This document shows positions 43,491 through 52,156 of a stretch of DNA of 64,000 bases, one piece after another (the first letter of the stretch is position 1; the number at the start of each line of letters is the position of its first letter). The notes below the pieces were generated by a model. The model was not told the origin of the DNA and did not search any database. It saw only the letters and a program-made list of their open reading frames with translations. This stretch comes from Sphingomonas sp. BAUL-RG-20F-R05-02. GTDB lineage: Bacteria; Pseudomonadota; Alphaproteobacteria; Sphingomonadales; Sphingomonadaceae. The position numbers and the translations under genes were made by a program. Where the stretch lies: assembly GCF_022662305.1 (NCBI RefSeq), contig NZ_JAKNQH010000012.1, positions 1-64,000 of the forward strand, in the 5' to 3' direction.

Positions 43491-44411
43491 ATGGATATCA
43501 TCGGTGTAGGCTATCTCGGCTTCGAGACCGCGAAGCTGGAGGAATGGCGCGACTACGGCACCGGGGTGCTGGGCTGGCAAGTTGCCGACAATGTCGATCC
43601 CGACGGATTGCACTTCAAGCTCGACGAACGCCGCAGCCGCTTCAGCTTCTGGCCTGGCGAGATTGACCGGCTCGCCTATGTCGGTTGGGAGGCCGTCGGC
43701 CGACAGGAATTTCTCGCCGCGCTCGACACCTTCGATCTCGAAGGGGTGCCCTATGAACGTGGCGATGCCGAGTTGGCGGCACGCCGGGGCGTCCGCGAGG
43801 TGGCCCGCTTCAAGGACCCGGTCGGCTTCCAGCACGAGCTTTTCTACGGGCAGAAGTTCGCGCCCGATTCCTTTCTGCCGAGCCGCCCTCATTCGGGTTT
43901 CGTGACCGCAGAGCGGGGGATGTGCCATCTCGTCGTCATCACCCCGGAATATACCGACGCTCTTGAAGATTTCCTGACGCGGATCATGGGATTCCGGTGG
44001 TACGGGTCGGGTGCAGGCAAGGGACGCACCGGTTTCTTCCGTTCGAAACTGAACGATCGCACAAGCCACGACATCGCTTACGGCCATGGGCCGGGAATGC
44101 GCGGCATCCAGCATGTCGGCCTTTACCTGAAGGCGATGCGCGACGTCGGACAGACCTATGACCGGGTGCAGCAGCGTGAAATCCCGATGATGATGACGCT
44201 GGGCCAGCACACGCAGGACCCCCACCTTTCCTTCTACCATTATTCGCCGAGCGGCTTCGCGATCGAGTCGATCTGGGAGATGCGGCCGTGGGTTCCGGAA
44301 CTGTTCGAGCCGAACCCCGAAACGCTGAGCGCTTGGGGGCATCAGCTCGTCGGCCCGATCCTGGGACCGAGCGTGAAGAAGATCAGCGAACTCGGCGAAG
44401 CGGCGGCTTGA
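43491..44411 (+). CDS. type I extradiol ring-cleavage dioxygenase
   Basis: This 306-residue two-domain VOC dioxygenase is of the 2,3-dihydroxybiphenyl dioxygenase kind. The Fe(II) ligands are H146 (GMCHLVVI), H208 (RGIQHVGLYL) and E259 (GFAIESIWEM), matching the BphC spacing. Second-shell H193 (TSHDIAY), H240 (LGQHTQD) and Y249 are also present. ATG 43491 has GGGAGAG upstream. It opens a catechol next to the hydroxyl and is followed after 3 nt by an FAH-family gene, which likely acts on the ring-fission product. Confidence 0.92.
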   Translation: MDIIGVGYLGFETAKLEEWRDYGTGVLGWQVADNVDPDGLHFKLDERRSRFSFWPGEIDRLAYVGWEAVGRQEFLAALDTFDLEGVPYERGDAELAARRGVREVARFKDPVGFQHELFYGQKFAPDSFLPSRPHSGFVTAERGMCHLVVITPEYTDALEDFLTRIMGFRWYGSGAGKGRTGFFRSKLNDRTSHDIAYGHGPGMRGIQHVGLYLKAMRDVGQTYDRVQQREIPMMMTLGQHTQDPHLSFYHYSPSGFAIESIWEMRPWVPELFEPNPETLSAWGHQLVGPILGPSVKKISELGEAAA

Positions 44412-44414
44412 GCC

Positions 44415-45347
44415 ATGCACGTCGCGCGGGTGGCCGGCACCTCGGGAGACGATTTCTGGGCGTTGGTCGATCCGCACGTCGGCACGGCGCGCCGTATTCA
44501 CACGCCATTCGCGCACTGGGCGCCATTCGCCGCGCAGGGCGACGCAGACGCGTTTGCGCTGGCGGGGGAAGCGTCACGACTGGCGGACCTTAGACTGCGC
44601 GCGCCGCGTGAACCGGGCGCGCGCGTCTTCGGCGTTGGGTTGAACTATCTCGAACATCTCACCCGCCTCGGCCGCAAGGAGCCGCCGCCCCACACGATCG
44701 CCTATATCAAGCCCGATTCGGCGATCGTCGATCCGGGCGGGCAAATCAGCTATCCGGCGGTGACCGCGATGCTCGATTTTGAAGTGGAACTCGTAGCGGT
44801 CGTGGCGCGCCCACTCGAGAACGCGCAACGCGCGACCGAATGCCTGCTCGGTTATACGATCGGCAACGATGTCAGCGCGCGGGATGCAGGCAAGCAGCTT
44901 GGCTCCTTGGATCTTTTTACGCAAAAAGCGCTCGACGCGACGGCGGCGATCGGACCGTGGATCACTACGCTCGACGCGCTCGGCGGCGCCGGTCAGCCCG
45001 CGCTCGACGTCGAGATGGAGGTCAACGACGAAATCCGGCAGCGCGACAACAGCCGCAACATGATCTTCTCGCTCGACGAACTGCTCGATTACGTTGACGC
45101 GCGGGTTCGGCTGCGCCCGGGCGACCTGCTGTTCACCGGCTCCACCGCCGGTGTCGGTCTGGAGGACGGAAGGTTTCTGAAGCCCGGCGACCGGCTGGTC
45201 GCGCGGATCGGCGGGATCGGGGCGCTGGCGCATGGCGTCGGGCCGAAGCGCGTGCTGGCACCCAACCGTGGCACCGGTCGTCTCGGCATACCCGCGGCCG
45301 TCGCAGCGATACCCGACGGCCGTTCAAACGAATTTGATAGAGAATGA
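44415..45347 (+). CDS. FAH-family hydrolase/isomerase after the extradiol enzyme
   Basis: This 310-residue FAH-fold enzyme has GVGLNYLEHLTRLGR, metal ligands in LDFEVELVAVVAR and GYTIGNDVSARDAG, and FTGSTAGVGLEDGR. It is a paralogue of the FAH protein at 26024. Position directly after the extradiol dioxygenase suggests hydrolysis, hydration or isomerisation of the dienoate product. The C-terminal 40 residues (from APNRGTGRLG) extend beyond the fold. Its stop codon lies inside the shared palindrome at 45341-45353, so gene end and operator overlap. Confidence 0.87.
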   Translation: MHVARVAGTSGDDFWALVDPHVGTARRIHTPFAHWAPFAAQGDADAFALAGEASRLADLRLRAPREPGARVFGVGLNYLEHLTRLGRKEPPPHTIAYIKPDSAIVDPGGQISYPAVTAMLDFEVELVAVVARPLENAQRATECLLGYTIGNDVSARDAGKQLGSLDLFTQKALDATAAIGPWITTLDALGGAGQPALDVEMEVNDEIRQRDNSRNMIFSLDELLDYVDARVRLRPGDLLFTGSTAGVGLEDGRFLKPGDRLVARIGGIGALAHGVGPKRVLAPNRGTGRLGIPAAVAAIPDGRSNEFDRE

Positions 45348-45361
45348 AATTCTGATGTTGG
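45341..45361. promoter_or_regulatory. best palindromic shared-motif operator candidate
   Basis: AGAATGAAATTCT at 45341-45353 is a perfect 5+3+5 inverted repeat, extended on the right to ATTCTGATGTTGG (45349-45361). It lies 70 nt before the acyl-CoA ligase start and overlaps the FAH stop. It matches 22527-22539 in 12 of 13 bases and the inverse of 30799-30811 in 11 of 13. Operator function is inferred. Confidence 0.6.
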
Positions 45362-45430
45362 CATAGTCGAACGAATGTTGCTACGCCTGCCACAGGTGCT
45401 CGCTGGAAGCACCGCCGGCAAGAGGATGGG

Positions 45431-47056
45431 ATGGCTGAACAGTCCAGAGCGGGATGGTACCAAGGGCCGCGCGACACTCCGGTGGCGGCGCTCGCACGGG
45501 CGGTCGCCGCGCATCCAGACAAGACCTTCCTCGACTTCGGCGGCGAGACCTATAGCTACGGCGCGTTCGACGGGCTGACGAACCGTCTCGGCCATGCGCT
45601 GACTGCACTGGGTGTCGGCGAAGGCGAAACCGTGGTAACGATGTTGGACAACAACATCGATGCCGTGGCCGCCTGGATCGGCATCAACAAAATCCACGCG
45701 GTCAGCGTGCCGCTCAATACGGCGCTTCTCGGCGAGTTCCTGCGGCATCAGGTCGAGGACGCCGCTGCAGCGATCCTCATCTGCGAGGCTCACTACCTCG
45801 ATCGCATCGTCGCAATCGCCGATCGGCTGACGTTCCTCAAGCTGATCCTCGTCCGCGGCGATCTCGCATCGGCTGTGGCCTGCGCGATACCGGTCCGCGC
45901 GCTCGACGATCATCGCGGCGACGACGATACGGCGATGGAGCGGCTGCCCGATCCCGCCGCGCTCAATGCATTGATCTACACGTCGGGCACGACCGGCCCG
46001 TCGAAAGGCTGCATGATGAGCGGCAACCAGATGTGTCATGTCGCCCGGCTGCTGCTGCGCGCGTCACCGATCGGGCATGACGACATCTACTGGACGCCGT
46101 TGCCCTTCTTTCACCTCAACGCGATCGCGACGGGGGCGGTGTCGGTGTTGCTGGTAGGCGCCACCATGTCGATCAGCCCGCGCTTCTCCGTCTCGGGTTT
46201 CTGGCCCGCGATCGAGGCATCGGGCGCTACCGTGGTGTCGATCCTGGGCTCGCTCGGCACGATGCTGGCGCGCGCTGCGGAAAACGAGGCGATGAAGCGC
46301 TGTTTCGGGCAGGTCCATACCGTCAAGGGCAATCCCTTCTCGGAAGACATCAAGGCGATCTGGCGCGAGCGGTTTGGCGCGAAGCGGATCGGCTCGAACG
46401 CCTACGGGCTGACCGAAGCGCTGGTGACGACGCTGCCCGCCGACGAGCCGGCGGCGCCCGGTTCATCGGGCAAGTGCGCAGCCGAATTCGACGTGCGCAT
46501 CTTCGACGATCACAACAACGAGGTGCCGTTGGGCCAGGCGGGCGAGATCGTCGTGCGACCATTATACCCCGACATCATGTTCAAGGGATATTGGCGGCGT
46601 CCCGAAGAGACGCTCAAGCTGATGGGCGACCTGTGGTTCCACACCGGCGACATCGGCAAGTTCGACGAACAGGGCTTCTTCTATTTCGTCGATCGCAAGA
46701 AGGATTATCTGCGTCGGCGCGGCGAGAACATTTCGAGCTTCGAGATGGAGAGCGCCTTGCTGCTTCATCCCGACATCGCCGAAGTCGCGGTTCACGCCGT
46801 GCCGTCCAACGTGGGCGAGGACGATCTCAAGGTGACGGCACGCCTGAAGCCGGATGCGACTTTGAAGGAGGAGGCGCTGTGCCGGTGGCTGATCGAACGC
46901 GTGCCGTCTTATGCCGTGCCTCGCTACATCGAATTCCGCGAAACCCTGCCGACCAATCCGCAGGGCCGCGTGCTGAAGTACAAGTTGCGTGACGAGGGTG
47001 CGACGGACACGACGTGGGATTTCGAGAAAAGCGACGTGAAAGTAGCAAAACGCTGA
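45431..47056 (+). CDS. acyl-CoA/aryl-CoA ligase (AMP-binding)
   Basis: This 541-residue adenylate-forming ligase activates a carboxylic acid to its CoA thioester. The P-loop is LIYTSGTTGPSKGCMMSG, the A5 motif NAYGLTEALV, the hinge region WFHTGDIGKFDEQGFFYFVD then RKKDYLRRRGENIS, and the catalytic Lys is in PQGRVLKYKLRDE. It is closest in general form to CaiC/FadD-like ligases. A shared-motif palindrome precedes it, and an MFS gene follows 35 nt after its stop. It probably starts the pathway by activating the imported acid (inference). Confidence 0.9.
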   Translation: MAEQSRAGWYQGPRDTPVAALARAVAAHPDKTFLDFGGETYSYGAFDGLTNRLGHALTALGVGEGETVVTMLDNNIDAVAAWIGINKIHAVSVPLNTALLGEFLRHQVEDAAAAILICEAHYLDRIVAIADRLTFLKLILVRGDLASAVACAIPVRALDDHRGDDDTAMERLPDPAALNALIYTSGTTGPSKGCMMSGNQMCHVARLLLRASPIGHDDIYWTPLPFFHLNAIATGAVSVLLVGATMSISPRFSVSGFWPAIEASGATVVSILGSLGTMLARAAENEAMKRCFGQVHTVKGNPFSEDIKAIWRERFGAKRIGSNAYGLTEALVTTLPADEPAAPGSSGKCAAEFDVRIFDDHNNEVPLGQAGEIVVRPLYPDIMFKGYWRRPEETLKLMGDLWFHTGDIGKFDEQGFFYFVDRKKDYLRRRGENISSFEMESALLLHPDIAEVAVHAVPSNVGEDDLKVTARLKPDATLKEEALCRWLIERVPSYAVPRYIEFRETLPTNPQGRVLKYKLRDEGATDTTWDFEKSDVKVAKR

Positions 47057-47091
47057 CCCCGCCGGGGTTCGCCGATCAGGAAGAGAACCCG

Positions 47092-48441
47092 ATGAAGCAA
47101 GATGCTGGGCCACCGCTGAAGCCGCTGGCCCGCGCCGCGTTAGCCGGCGCCAGCGTGCCGATGGCGATGCTGACGCTGCCGCTGGTCGTCAATGTGCCCG
47201 AATATTTCGGCAACGCGATAGGTCTCGATCTGGCGCTGGTCGGCACGATCTTCATGGCTGTGCGCGTGCTCGATATCGTGATCGATCCGCTGCTAGGCGT
47301 CGCGATGGATGCCACACGGACACGCTGGGGCCGCTTCCGCCCTTGGCTGCTGATCGGGCTGCCGGTGCTGATCGCCGGTACGGTGATGCTGTTCATGCCG
47401 CCGCACAACGTGGGCGGCGCCTATCTCGTCATTGGCCTGATCCTCGCCTACGCGGGCTGGTCGATCCTGTCGCTCGCCCAACTCTCGCTCGCGGCCGGGC
47501 TGGTGCGCGGCTATGCCGACCGTGCCCGGATTTACGCGTGGATACAGGCGGCGTTCCTCGGTGGCGTCTGCCTCGTCATGCTGTTGCCGCTGGCGATGGG
47601 GCGGATCGCAAACGATGCCGGCACCGCACTTTCGGCGATGGGCTGGCTGATCATCGGCGCCGCCGTGCCACTTACGCTGATGGCAGCGGCGCTGGTGCCC
47701 GAACGCCCTCACGTCTCCGCGCGCGACCGGCTTGGCGTGGGCGGTTATCTCCAATTGATCCGCCGCTCTGCCGTCGTCCGGCTGGTCACCGCGGATCTCC
47801 TGTTCGGGCTCGGCTTCGGCGTCGCCTCGGCGGTGCTGGTGTTCTTCTTCATTTCCGCAAAGGGGCTGGAGCGCAGCACGATCGGCGTCCTGCTGATCGC
47901 GCAGATGGGCACGGCCGTGGTGGCGATGCCGTTGCTCGGCGCCTTGGCGGCACGCGTCGGCAAGCAGGTCGCGCTGGCAAGCTGCGGCATCGTGTCTTTC
48001 GTGCTGTGCCCGACGATGCTGCTGGTGCCGCACCATGATCTGGTGCTCTCCGCCGTGGTGATGGCGATCTGGGGCGTGTTCTATGGCGGCGTCAGCTTCC
48101 TGCCGCGCGCGATGATGGCCGATGCCGCCGACGAGCTTAAGCTGGAGCAGGGCGTCGATCGCACCGGTGTACTCTACGCGCTGCTGATCAGCAGCTGGAA
48201 GCTCGGCGGCGCGTTTTCGGTGGGGCTGAGCTATATCCTGCTCGACTGGATCGGCTATGTGCCGAAACTGGGCGTCGCCAACAGTGCGCAGGCGCTGCGT
48301 GGCGTGCAGATGCTGTTCGCAGGCACGCCCGCCGTCATGGGATTGCTCGGCGCGTTGCTGTGCTGGGGCTATCCGCTCACCAGCGCACGCTGCGCCGAGA
48401 TCCGCGCGCGCCTCGACGAACGGGCCGCCGGCGCGCGCTGA
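47092..48441 (+). CDS. MFS transporter, GPH:cation symporter type
   Basis: This 449-residue inner-membrane transporter has about 12 helices. Near the start, DIVIDPLLGVAMDATRTRWG and GRFRPWLLIGLPV match the MFS_2/GPH signature of sugar- and glycoside-cation symporters, some of which carry other organic compounds. ATG 47092 (MKQDAGPPLKP) has GGAAGAGAA upstream; the frame extends back over the ligase gene without a better start. Co-transcription with the acyl-CoA ligase suggests uptake of the ligase substrate. Confidence 0.87.
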   Translation: MKQDAGPPLKPLARAALAGASVPMAMLTLPLVVNVPEYFGNAIGLDLALVGTIFMAVRVLDIVIDPLLGVAMDATRTRWGRFRPWLLIGLPVLIAGTVMLFMPPHNVGGAYLVIGLILAYAGWSILSLAQLSLAAGLVRGYADRARIYAWIQAAFLGGVCLVMLLPLAMGRIANDAGTALSAMGWLIIGAAVPLTLMAAALVPERPHVSARDRLGVGGYLQLIRRSAVVRLVTADLLFGLGFGVASAVLVFFFISAKGLERSTIGVLLIAQMGTAVVAMPLLGALAARVGKQVALASCGIVSFVLCPTMLLVPHHDLVLSAVVMAIWGVFYGGVSFLPRAMMADAADELKLEQGVDRTGVLYALLISSWKLGGAFSVGLSYILLDWIGYVPKLGVANSAQALRGVQMLFAGTPAVMGLLGALLCWGYPLTSARCAEIRARLDERAAGAR

Positions 48442-48447
48442 CCTGTC

Positions 48448-49338
48448 TCAGCCGACGCCGGCGGCGTCGATCGCGTCCATTGCGCTGTCTTGCGACTGGC
48501 TGTCTTCGTAGCGCTTGCGCATCGCCTCGCCAAACTCGCGCTTCAGCTTGGGGTAATAGGTGATCTGGCCATACAGGCCACCCGATACGTTGATCTCGAC
48601 GCCGCTGATGAAGCTGGCGAGTTCGCTGGCGAGGAAGATCGCGACACCCGCGACATCCTGCGGCGTGCCGAAGCGGCCCATCGGCACGACTTTCAGCACC
48701 ATCTCGTCAAATTCCTCGCGGCTCACGCCCGGCGGCATCTCGCGATAGTGGCGGTCCCATTGGCCGGTATCGATCCAGCCCATGTTGAGCGAGTTGACGA
48801 GGATGTTGTCGGGCGCGAGAGCCTGACCAAGCAGCTTCGAAAGTGCGATGCACGAGGCGCGATTGATCACCGAAGGGATGCCGTCGGGCGTCGGGATCGA
48901 TCCCGCGACCGCATTGATGTCGATGATGCGGCCCCAGCGTTGCTTGCGCATGTGCGGCACCACCGCCTGCGCCATGCGGAAATGACCCATCTGGAGAATG
49001 TTCGCATGCGCCAGCAGTTGTTCAGGCGTGAGATTTTCCAGCGTGCCGCTTTGTCCCTGGCCGGCATTGTTGACGAGCACGTCGACGCCGTCCCAACGCT
49101 CCGCCACTTCGGCGACGAAATCCTTGGCCGATTGATCGTCGGCGACGTCGAGGCGGCGCACGATCGTGTCGGCGGCGCCTGCGCCGATCTCGGCGGCGGT
49201 GGCGCGGATCGCCTCCTCGTTGCGCGCGCCGATCGCGAGGCGGCAGCCCTCGGCGGCGAAGGCGGCGGCGATGCCCCGACCGATGCCGCGCGAGGCGCCG
49301 GTGACGATTACGCGTTTGCCGGTCAAGTCTATATGCAT
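48448..49338 (-). CDS. SDR-family protein with SxxxR in place of YxxxK
   Basis: This 296-residue SDR has VIVTGASRGIGRGIAAAFA at about residues 10-28, NNAG in LVNNAGQGQSG, and VSGGLYGQITYYP near the C-terminus. The active-site Tyr/Lys pair is not present. At the aligned position the sequence is IPSVINRASCIALSKLL, giving Ser and Arg. The protein may catalyse a different reaction or lack dehydrogenase activity. It is 24 nt downstream of the aldo/keto reductase on the same strand and 6 nt from the convergent MFS stop. Confidence 0.83.
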   Translation of the reverse strand: MHIDLTGKRVIVTGASRGIGRGIAAAFAAEGCRLAIGARNEEAIRATAAEIGAGAADTIVRRLDVADDQSAKDFVAEVAERWDGVDVLVNNAGQGQSGTLENLTPEQLLAHANILQMGHFRMAQAVVPHMRKQRWGRIIDINAVAGSIPTPDGIPSVINRASCIALSKLLGQALAPDNILVNSLNMGWIDTGQWDRHYREMPPGVSREEFDEMVLKVVPMGRFGTPQDVAGVAIFLASELASFISGVEINVSGGLYGQITYYPKLKREFGEAMRKRYEDSQSQDSAMDAIDAAGVG

Positions 49339-49362
49339 GTGCTTACCTCTTCAAAGCAGGGT

Positions 49363-50418
49363 TCAGGAAAGGTGCGGAGTCACGCGGCGCTGCGCGTCGG
49401 CGAGGAAGCGATACGGGAACAGGCGCGGGTTGACCGATACCGAGTCGAGCGCGGCGCGGTGTTCGTCACTGATCGTAAAGGTGAGCGAGCGCAGCGTGTC
49501 CTCGATCTGTGCAACCTTGGTCGCGCCGAGCAGCACCGACGCGACGCCGGGCCGGTTCGCCACCCAGTTGATCGCCACCTGCGCCATCGACCGATCGGTC
49601 GCCCGCGCAACCTGTTCAAGCGCCGCGACGATCTGCCAGTTGCGCGCGGTTAGCCGATCGAAACGGCCGGCCTTGTCGACGGTTTCGACGCGACCGGCTG
49701 CGAGGCCACCGTCGCCGGGCGAACGGTGCTTGCCCGACAGCAGTCCGTTGCAGAGCGGTGCCCAGGCGAGGATGCCCATGCCGAGCTCCGCGCACAGCGT
49801 CGGGAATTCCAGTTCCAGCCCGCGTTCGACCAGCGAATATTCGAGCTGCACCGCGCATAGCCGCTCGTAGCCACGCCATTCTGCCAGCGTTTGCGCACGC
49901 GCGGCGTACCAGCCGGTCACATCGGACAAGGCAACGTAACGGACCTCGCCCGAGCGGACGAGATCGTCGAGCCCGCGCATCACTTCCTCGGCCGGCGTAA
50001 CCCCGTCCCAGAGGTGGAGGATGTAGAGATCGATATAGTCGGTGCCGAGTCGGCGCAGACTGCCCTCCAGCGCCGCCATCATCGATTTGCGGCCGTTGCC
50101 GGTGGCGTTCGCGCCGACTCCACCGCTGCCGAAGCTGAACTTGCTGGCTATCACCAACTGCTCGCGCAGATTGCGGTCGGCAAGATACCGCCCCACGAAG
50201 CGTTCGCTCTCGCCGCCGGAATAATAATCGGCCGTGTCGATGAGATTGCCGCCCGCCGCAACGAATCGATCCATGATCGCATCGGCGGCGGCCGCGTCGC
50301 ATCCCCAACCCGGCTGGCCGAACGTCATCGTGCCGAGCGCAAGCCGCGAGACGCGCAGCCCGGAGCGCCCGAGCAGCCGGATCGGAAGACGTGCCTCCGA
50401 CGATTCGTCGCGTGTCAT
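49363..50418 (-). CDS. aldo/keto reductase
   Basis: This 351-residue NADPH-dependent TIM-barrel reductase has the catalytic tetrad: Asp and Tyr in DTADYYSGGESERFVG, Lys in VIASKFSFG and His in YILHLWDG. VSRLALGTMTFGQPGWG near the N-terminus is typical. ATG 50418 (MTRDESSEA) has GGAGAGG upstream and is preferred over the longer frame to 50493. It is cotranscribed with the SDR at 48448. Reduction of an aldehyde or ketone intermediate is likely; substrate unknown. Confidence 0.88.
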   Translation of the reverse strand: MTRDESSEARLPIRLLGRSGLRVSRLALGTMTFGQPGWGCDAAAADAIMDRFVAAGGNLIDTADYYSGGESERFVGRYLADRNLREQLVIASKFSFGSGGVGANATGNGRKSMMAALEGSLRRLGTDYIDLYILHLWDGVTPAEEVMRGLDDLVRSGEVRYVALSDVTGWYAARAQTLAEWRGYERLCAVQLEYSLVERGLELEFPTLCAELGMGILAWAPLCNGLLSGKHRSPGDGGLAAGRVETVDKAGRFDRLTARNWQIVAALEQVARATDRSMAQVAINWVANRPGVASVLLGATKVAQIEDTLRSLTFTISDEHRAALDSVSVNPRLFPYRFLADAQRRVTPHLS

Positions 50419-50549
50419 GCGGTTCCTCTCCAATCCCGTCTTGCAATATCGTTCCAAGGAGCGAATGGATAGCCAGTCAGAGAAACTTGGCAAGCTGCTC
50501 GATCTCCAACCGTTCGAGGGCTTGGCTGAAGGGATGCAGGAGCAGGGTG

Positions 50550-51374
50550 ATGCCGAATTTGAAGGGCAAGGTGGCGATCGTCACCGGCGCCGGGCAGGGG
50601 CTCGGGCGCGCGACCGCGCTGCGGCTGGCGCAATGCGGCGCTCAGATCGCCATCGCCGAGTTGAATCCGCAAAGCGGTGCGGACGCTGCTCAGGCGGTGC
50701 GCGATGCCGGCGGCGACGCGATCGCCGTTGCGGTGGACGTGTCCGACGAAGCGCGCGTCAAGGCGATGGCGGCCGAGGTGGCGGAGCATTTCGGCGGGAT
50801 CGACATTCTCCACAACAACGCTGCCTACCTCACGCCGGAGTATCGCGCGCGCGACCGCGACGTCTGCAACGTCGAGATCGAGGCCTGGGACCGGGCGATG
50901 GCAGTCAACGCACGCGGTGCACTGCTCTGCGCCAAGCACGTCATCCCCTATATGGTCGCGCGGGGCGGCGGTTCGTTGATTCATTCGAGTTCCGGGTTCG
51001 GCGGGCAGGGGGACATCACGCTGACCGCTTACGGCATGTCCAAGGCGGCGATCGCGTTGCTGTCGAAATCGATCGCCGCGCAATATGGCAAGCAAGGCAT
51101 CCGCTCGAACACCATCCAGATCGGGCTGGTACTGGGCGAGAACGCGCAACACGCGGTGCAGGGCGAACTGCGCCAGATCATCCTCGATGCGCATCTGACG
51201 CCAGAGCTCGGCACGCCGGAGAATGTCGCCGACGTCGTCGCGTTCCTTGCCTCGGACGAGGCTGCGTTTGTCACCGGCACGACCATTCCGGTCGATGGCG
51301 GCTTCTCGTCGCACGTCCCGACCGTGGCCCCGCTGCGCGAATATTTCGCGCGCAGCGGCCGCGAATCCTTCTAA
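50550..51374 (+). CDS. SDR-family oxidoreductase
   Basis: This 274-residue SDR has VAIVTGAGQGLGRATALRLA at residues 7-26, the catalytic Ser in IHSSSGFGGQG and YGMSK. ATG 50550 (MPNLKGK) has GGAGCAGGG upstream. It is divergent from the aldo/keto reductase and followed 8 nt later by another SDR. An upstream ORF at 50465 (MDSQSEKLGKLLDLQPFEG) has an AAGGAG site but runs into the SDR region out of frame. It may be a remnant or a leader. Confidence 0.87.
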   Translation: MPNLKGKVAIVTGAGQGLGRATALRLAQCGAQIAIAELNPQSGADAAQAVRDAGGDAIAVAVDVSDEARVKAMAAEVAEHFGGIDILHNNAAYLTPEYRARDRDVCNVEIEAWDRAMAVNARGALLCAKHVIPYMVARGGGSLIHSSSGFGGQGDITLTAYGMSKAAIALLSKSIAAQYGKQGIRSNTIQIGLVLGENAQHAVQGELRQIILDAHLTPELGTPENVADVVAFLASDEAAFVTGTTIPVDGGFSSHVPTVAPLREYFARSGRESF

Positions 51375-51382
51375 GCCCGGCG

Positions 51383-52111
51383 ATGGGACGGGATTTGTCC
51401 GGTACGGTCGCCGTCATCACCGGCGCGTCCGCAGGGATCGGCGAAGCGATTGCGCGCGACTTTGCCGAGGCGGGCGTGCGGCTGCTGCTGGTCGCCCGGC
51501 GTGCCGACCGGCTCGCCGCGCTGGCCGAGAGCCTGCCCGTCGCAGTGGAAACGCTGGCGATCGACGTAGCCGAACCTGTCAGCGCGCAGCGGATGCTCGA
51601 TACTGCGCTGGCGCGTTTCGGCCGGGTCGATGCGTTGATCAACAACGCCGGCATCTTCCGCGTCGGGACGGTCGACAGCTTCGATCTCGACGCGCTTGGT
51701 CCGATGATCGCGCTCAACTACGAAGCGGTTGTGCGGGCGAGCTACGTGTTCGCGCGGGCGATGAAAGCGCAGGGCGGCGGGGCGATCGTCAACATCTCCA
51801 GCATTGGCGCCAACCTGACCACGGCGGCGGCAGGCGTCTATGGCGGCCTGAAGCGCGCGGTGGAGATTTTCAGCGATTCGCTGCGCGTCGATCTCGCCGG
51901 CACGGGCGTCCGGGTCGGTATCGTCGCCCCGGGCACGACCGCAACGGAGGTGTTCGACCATCTCCCGGCCGCGAGCCGCCCCGGCGCCGGATCGCCGGTG
52001 ACGCCGCTGCTTCCCGCCGATGTGGCGGCAGCGGTGCGTTTCCTGCTCGAACAGCCCGAGCACGCCAATATCCCGCACCTGCGAATCTATTCGAGCGGGC
52101 AGCAGCACTGA
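51383..52111 (+). CDS. SDR-family oxidoreductase, YdfG-like
   Basis: This 242-residue short-chain dehydrogenase has VAVITGASAGIGEAIARDFA, INNAGIFRVGT, catalytic Ser in VNISSIGANL, and YGGLK. LLLVARRADRLAALAESLP is typical of the YdfG/clavulanate dehydrogenase-like branch. ATG 51383 starts MGRDLSGTVAV. The frame extends far upstream but only inside the previous SDR. It is cotranscribed with the SDR at 50550 and the ferredoxin reductase downstream (45-nt gap). Substrate unknown. Confidence 0.86.
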   Translation: MGRDLSGTVAVITGASAGIGEAIARDFAEAGVRLLLVARRADRLAALAESLPVAVETLAIDVAEPVSAQRMLDTALARFGRVDALINNAGIFRVGTVDSFDLDALGPMIALNYEAVVRASYVFARAMKAQGGGAIVNISSIGANLTTAAAGVYGGLKRAVEIFSDSLRVDLAGTGVRVGIVAPGTTATEVFDHLPAASRPGAGSPVTPLLPADVAAAVRFLLEQPEHANIPHLRIYSSGQQH

Positions 52112-52156
52112 TGGCGAAAGTCACACACGGCGCGTCGGCCCGATATGGAGTGGATC

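Noticed and set aside
26883-47056. Naming the cluster as the ibuprofen (ipf) cluster
   Set aside because: The functional logic is similar, but gene order differs and I cannot compare identity without a search, so ipf symbols were not used.
50234-51382. Long plus-strand frame leading into the SDR at 51383
   Set aside because: The first part is Arg-rich shadow sequence out of frame over the SDR at 50550. A real start with SDR sequence is at 51383.
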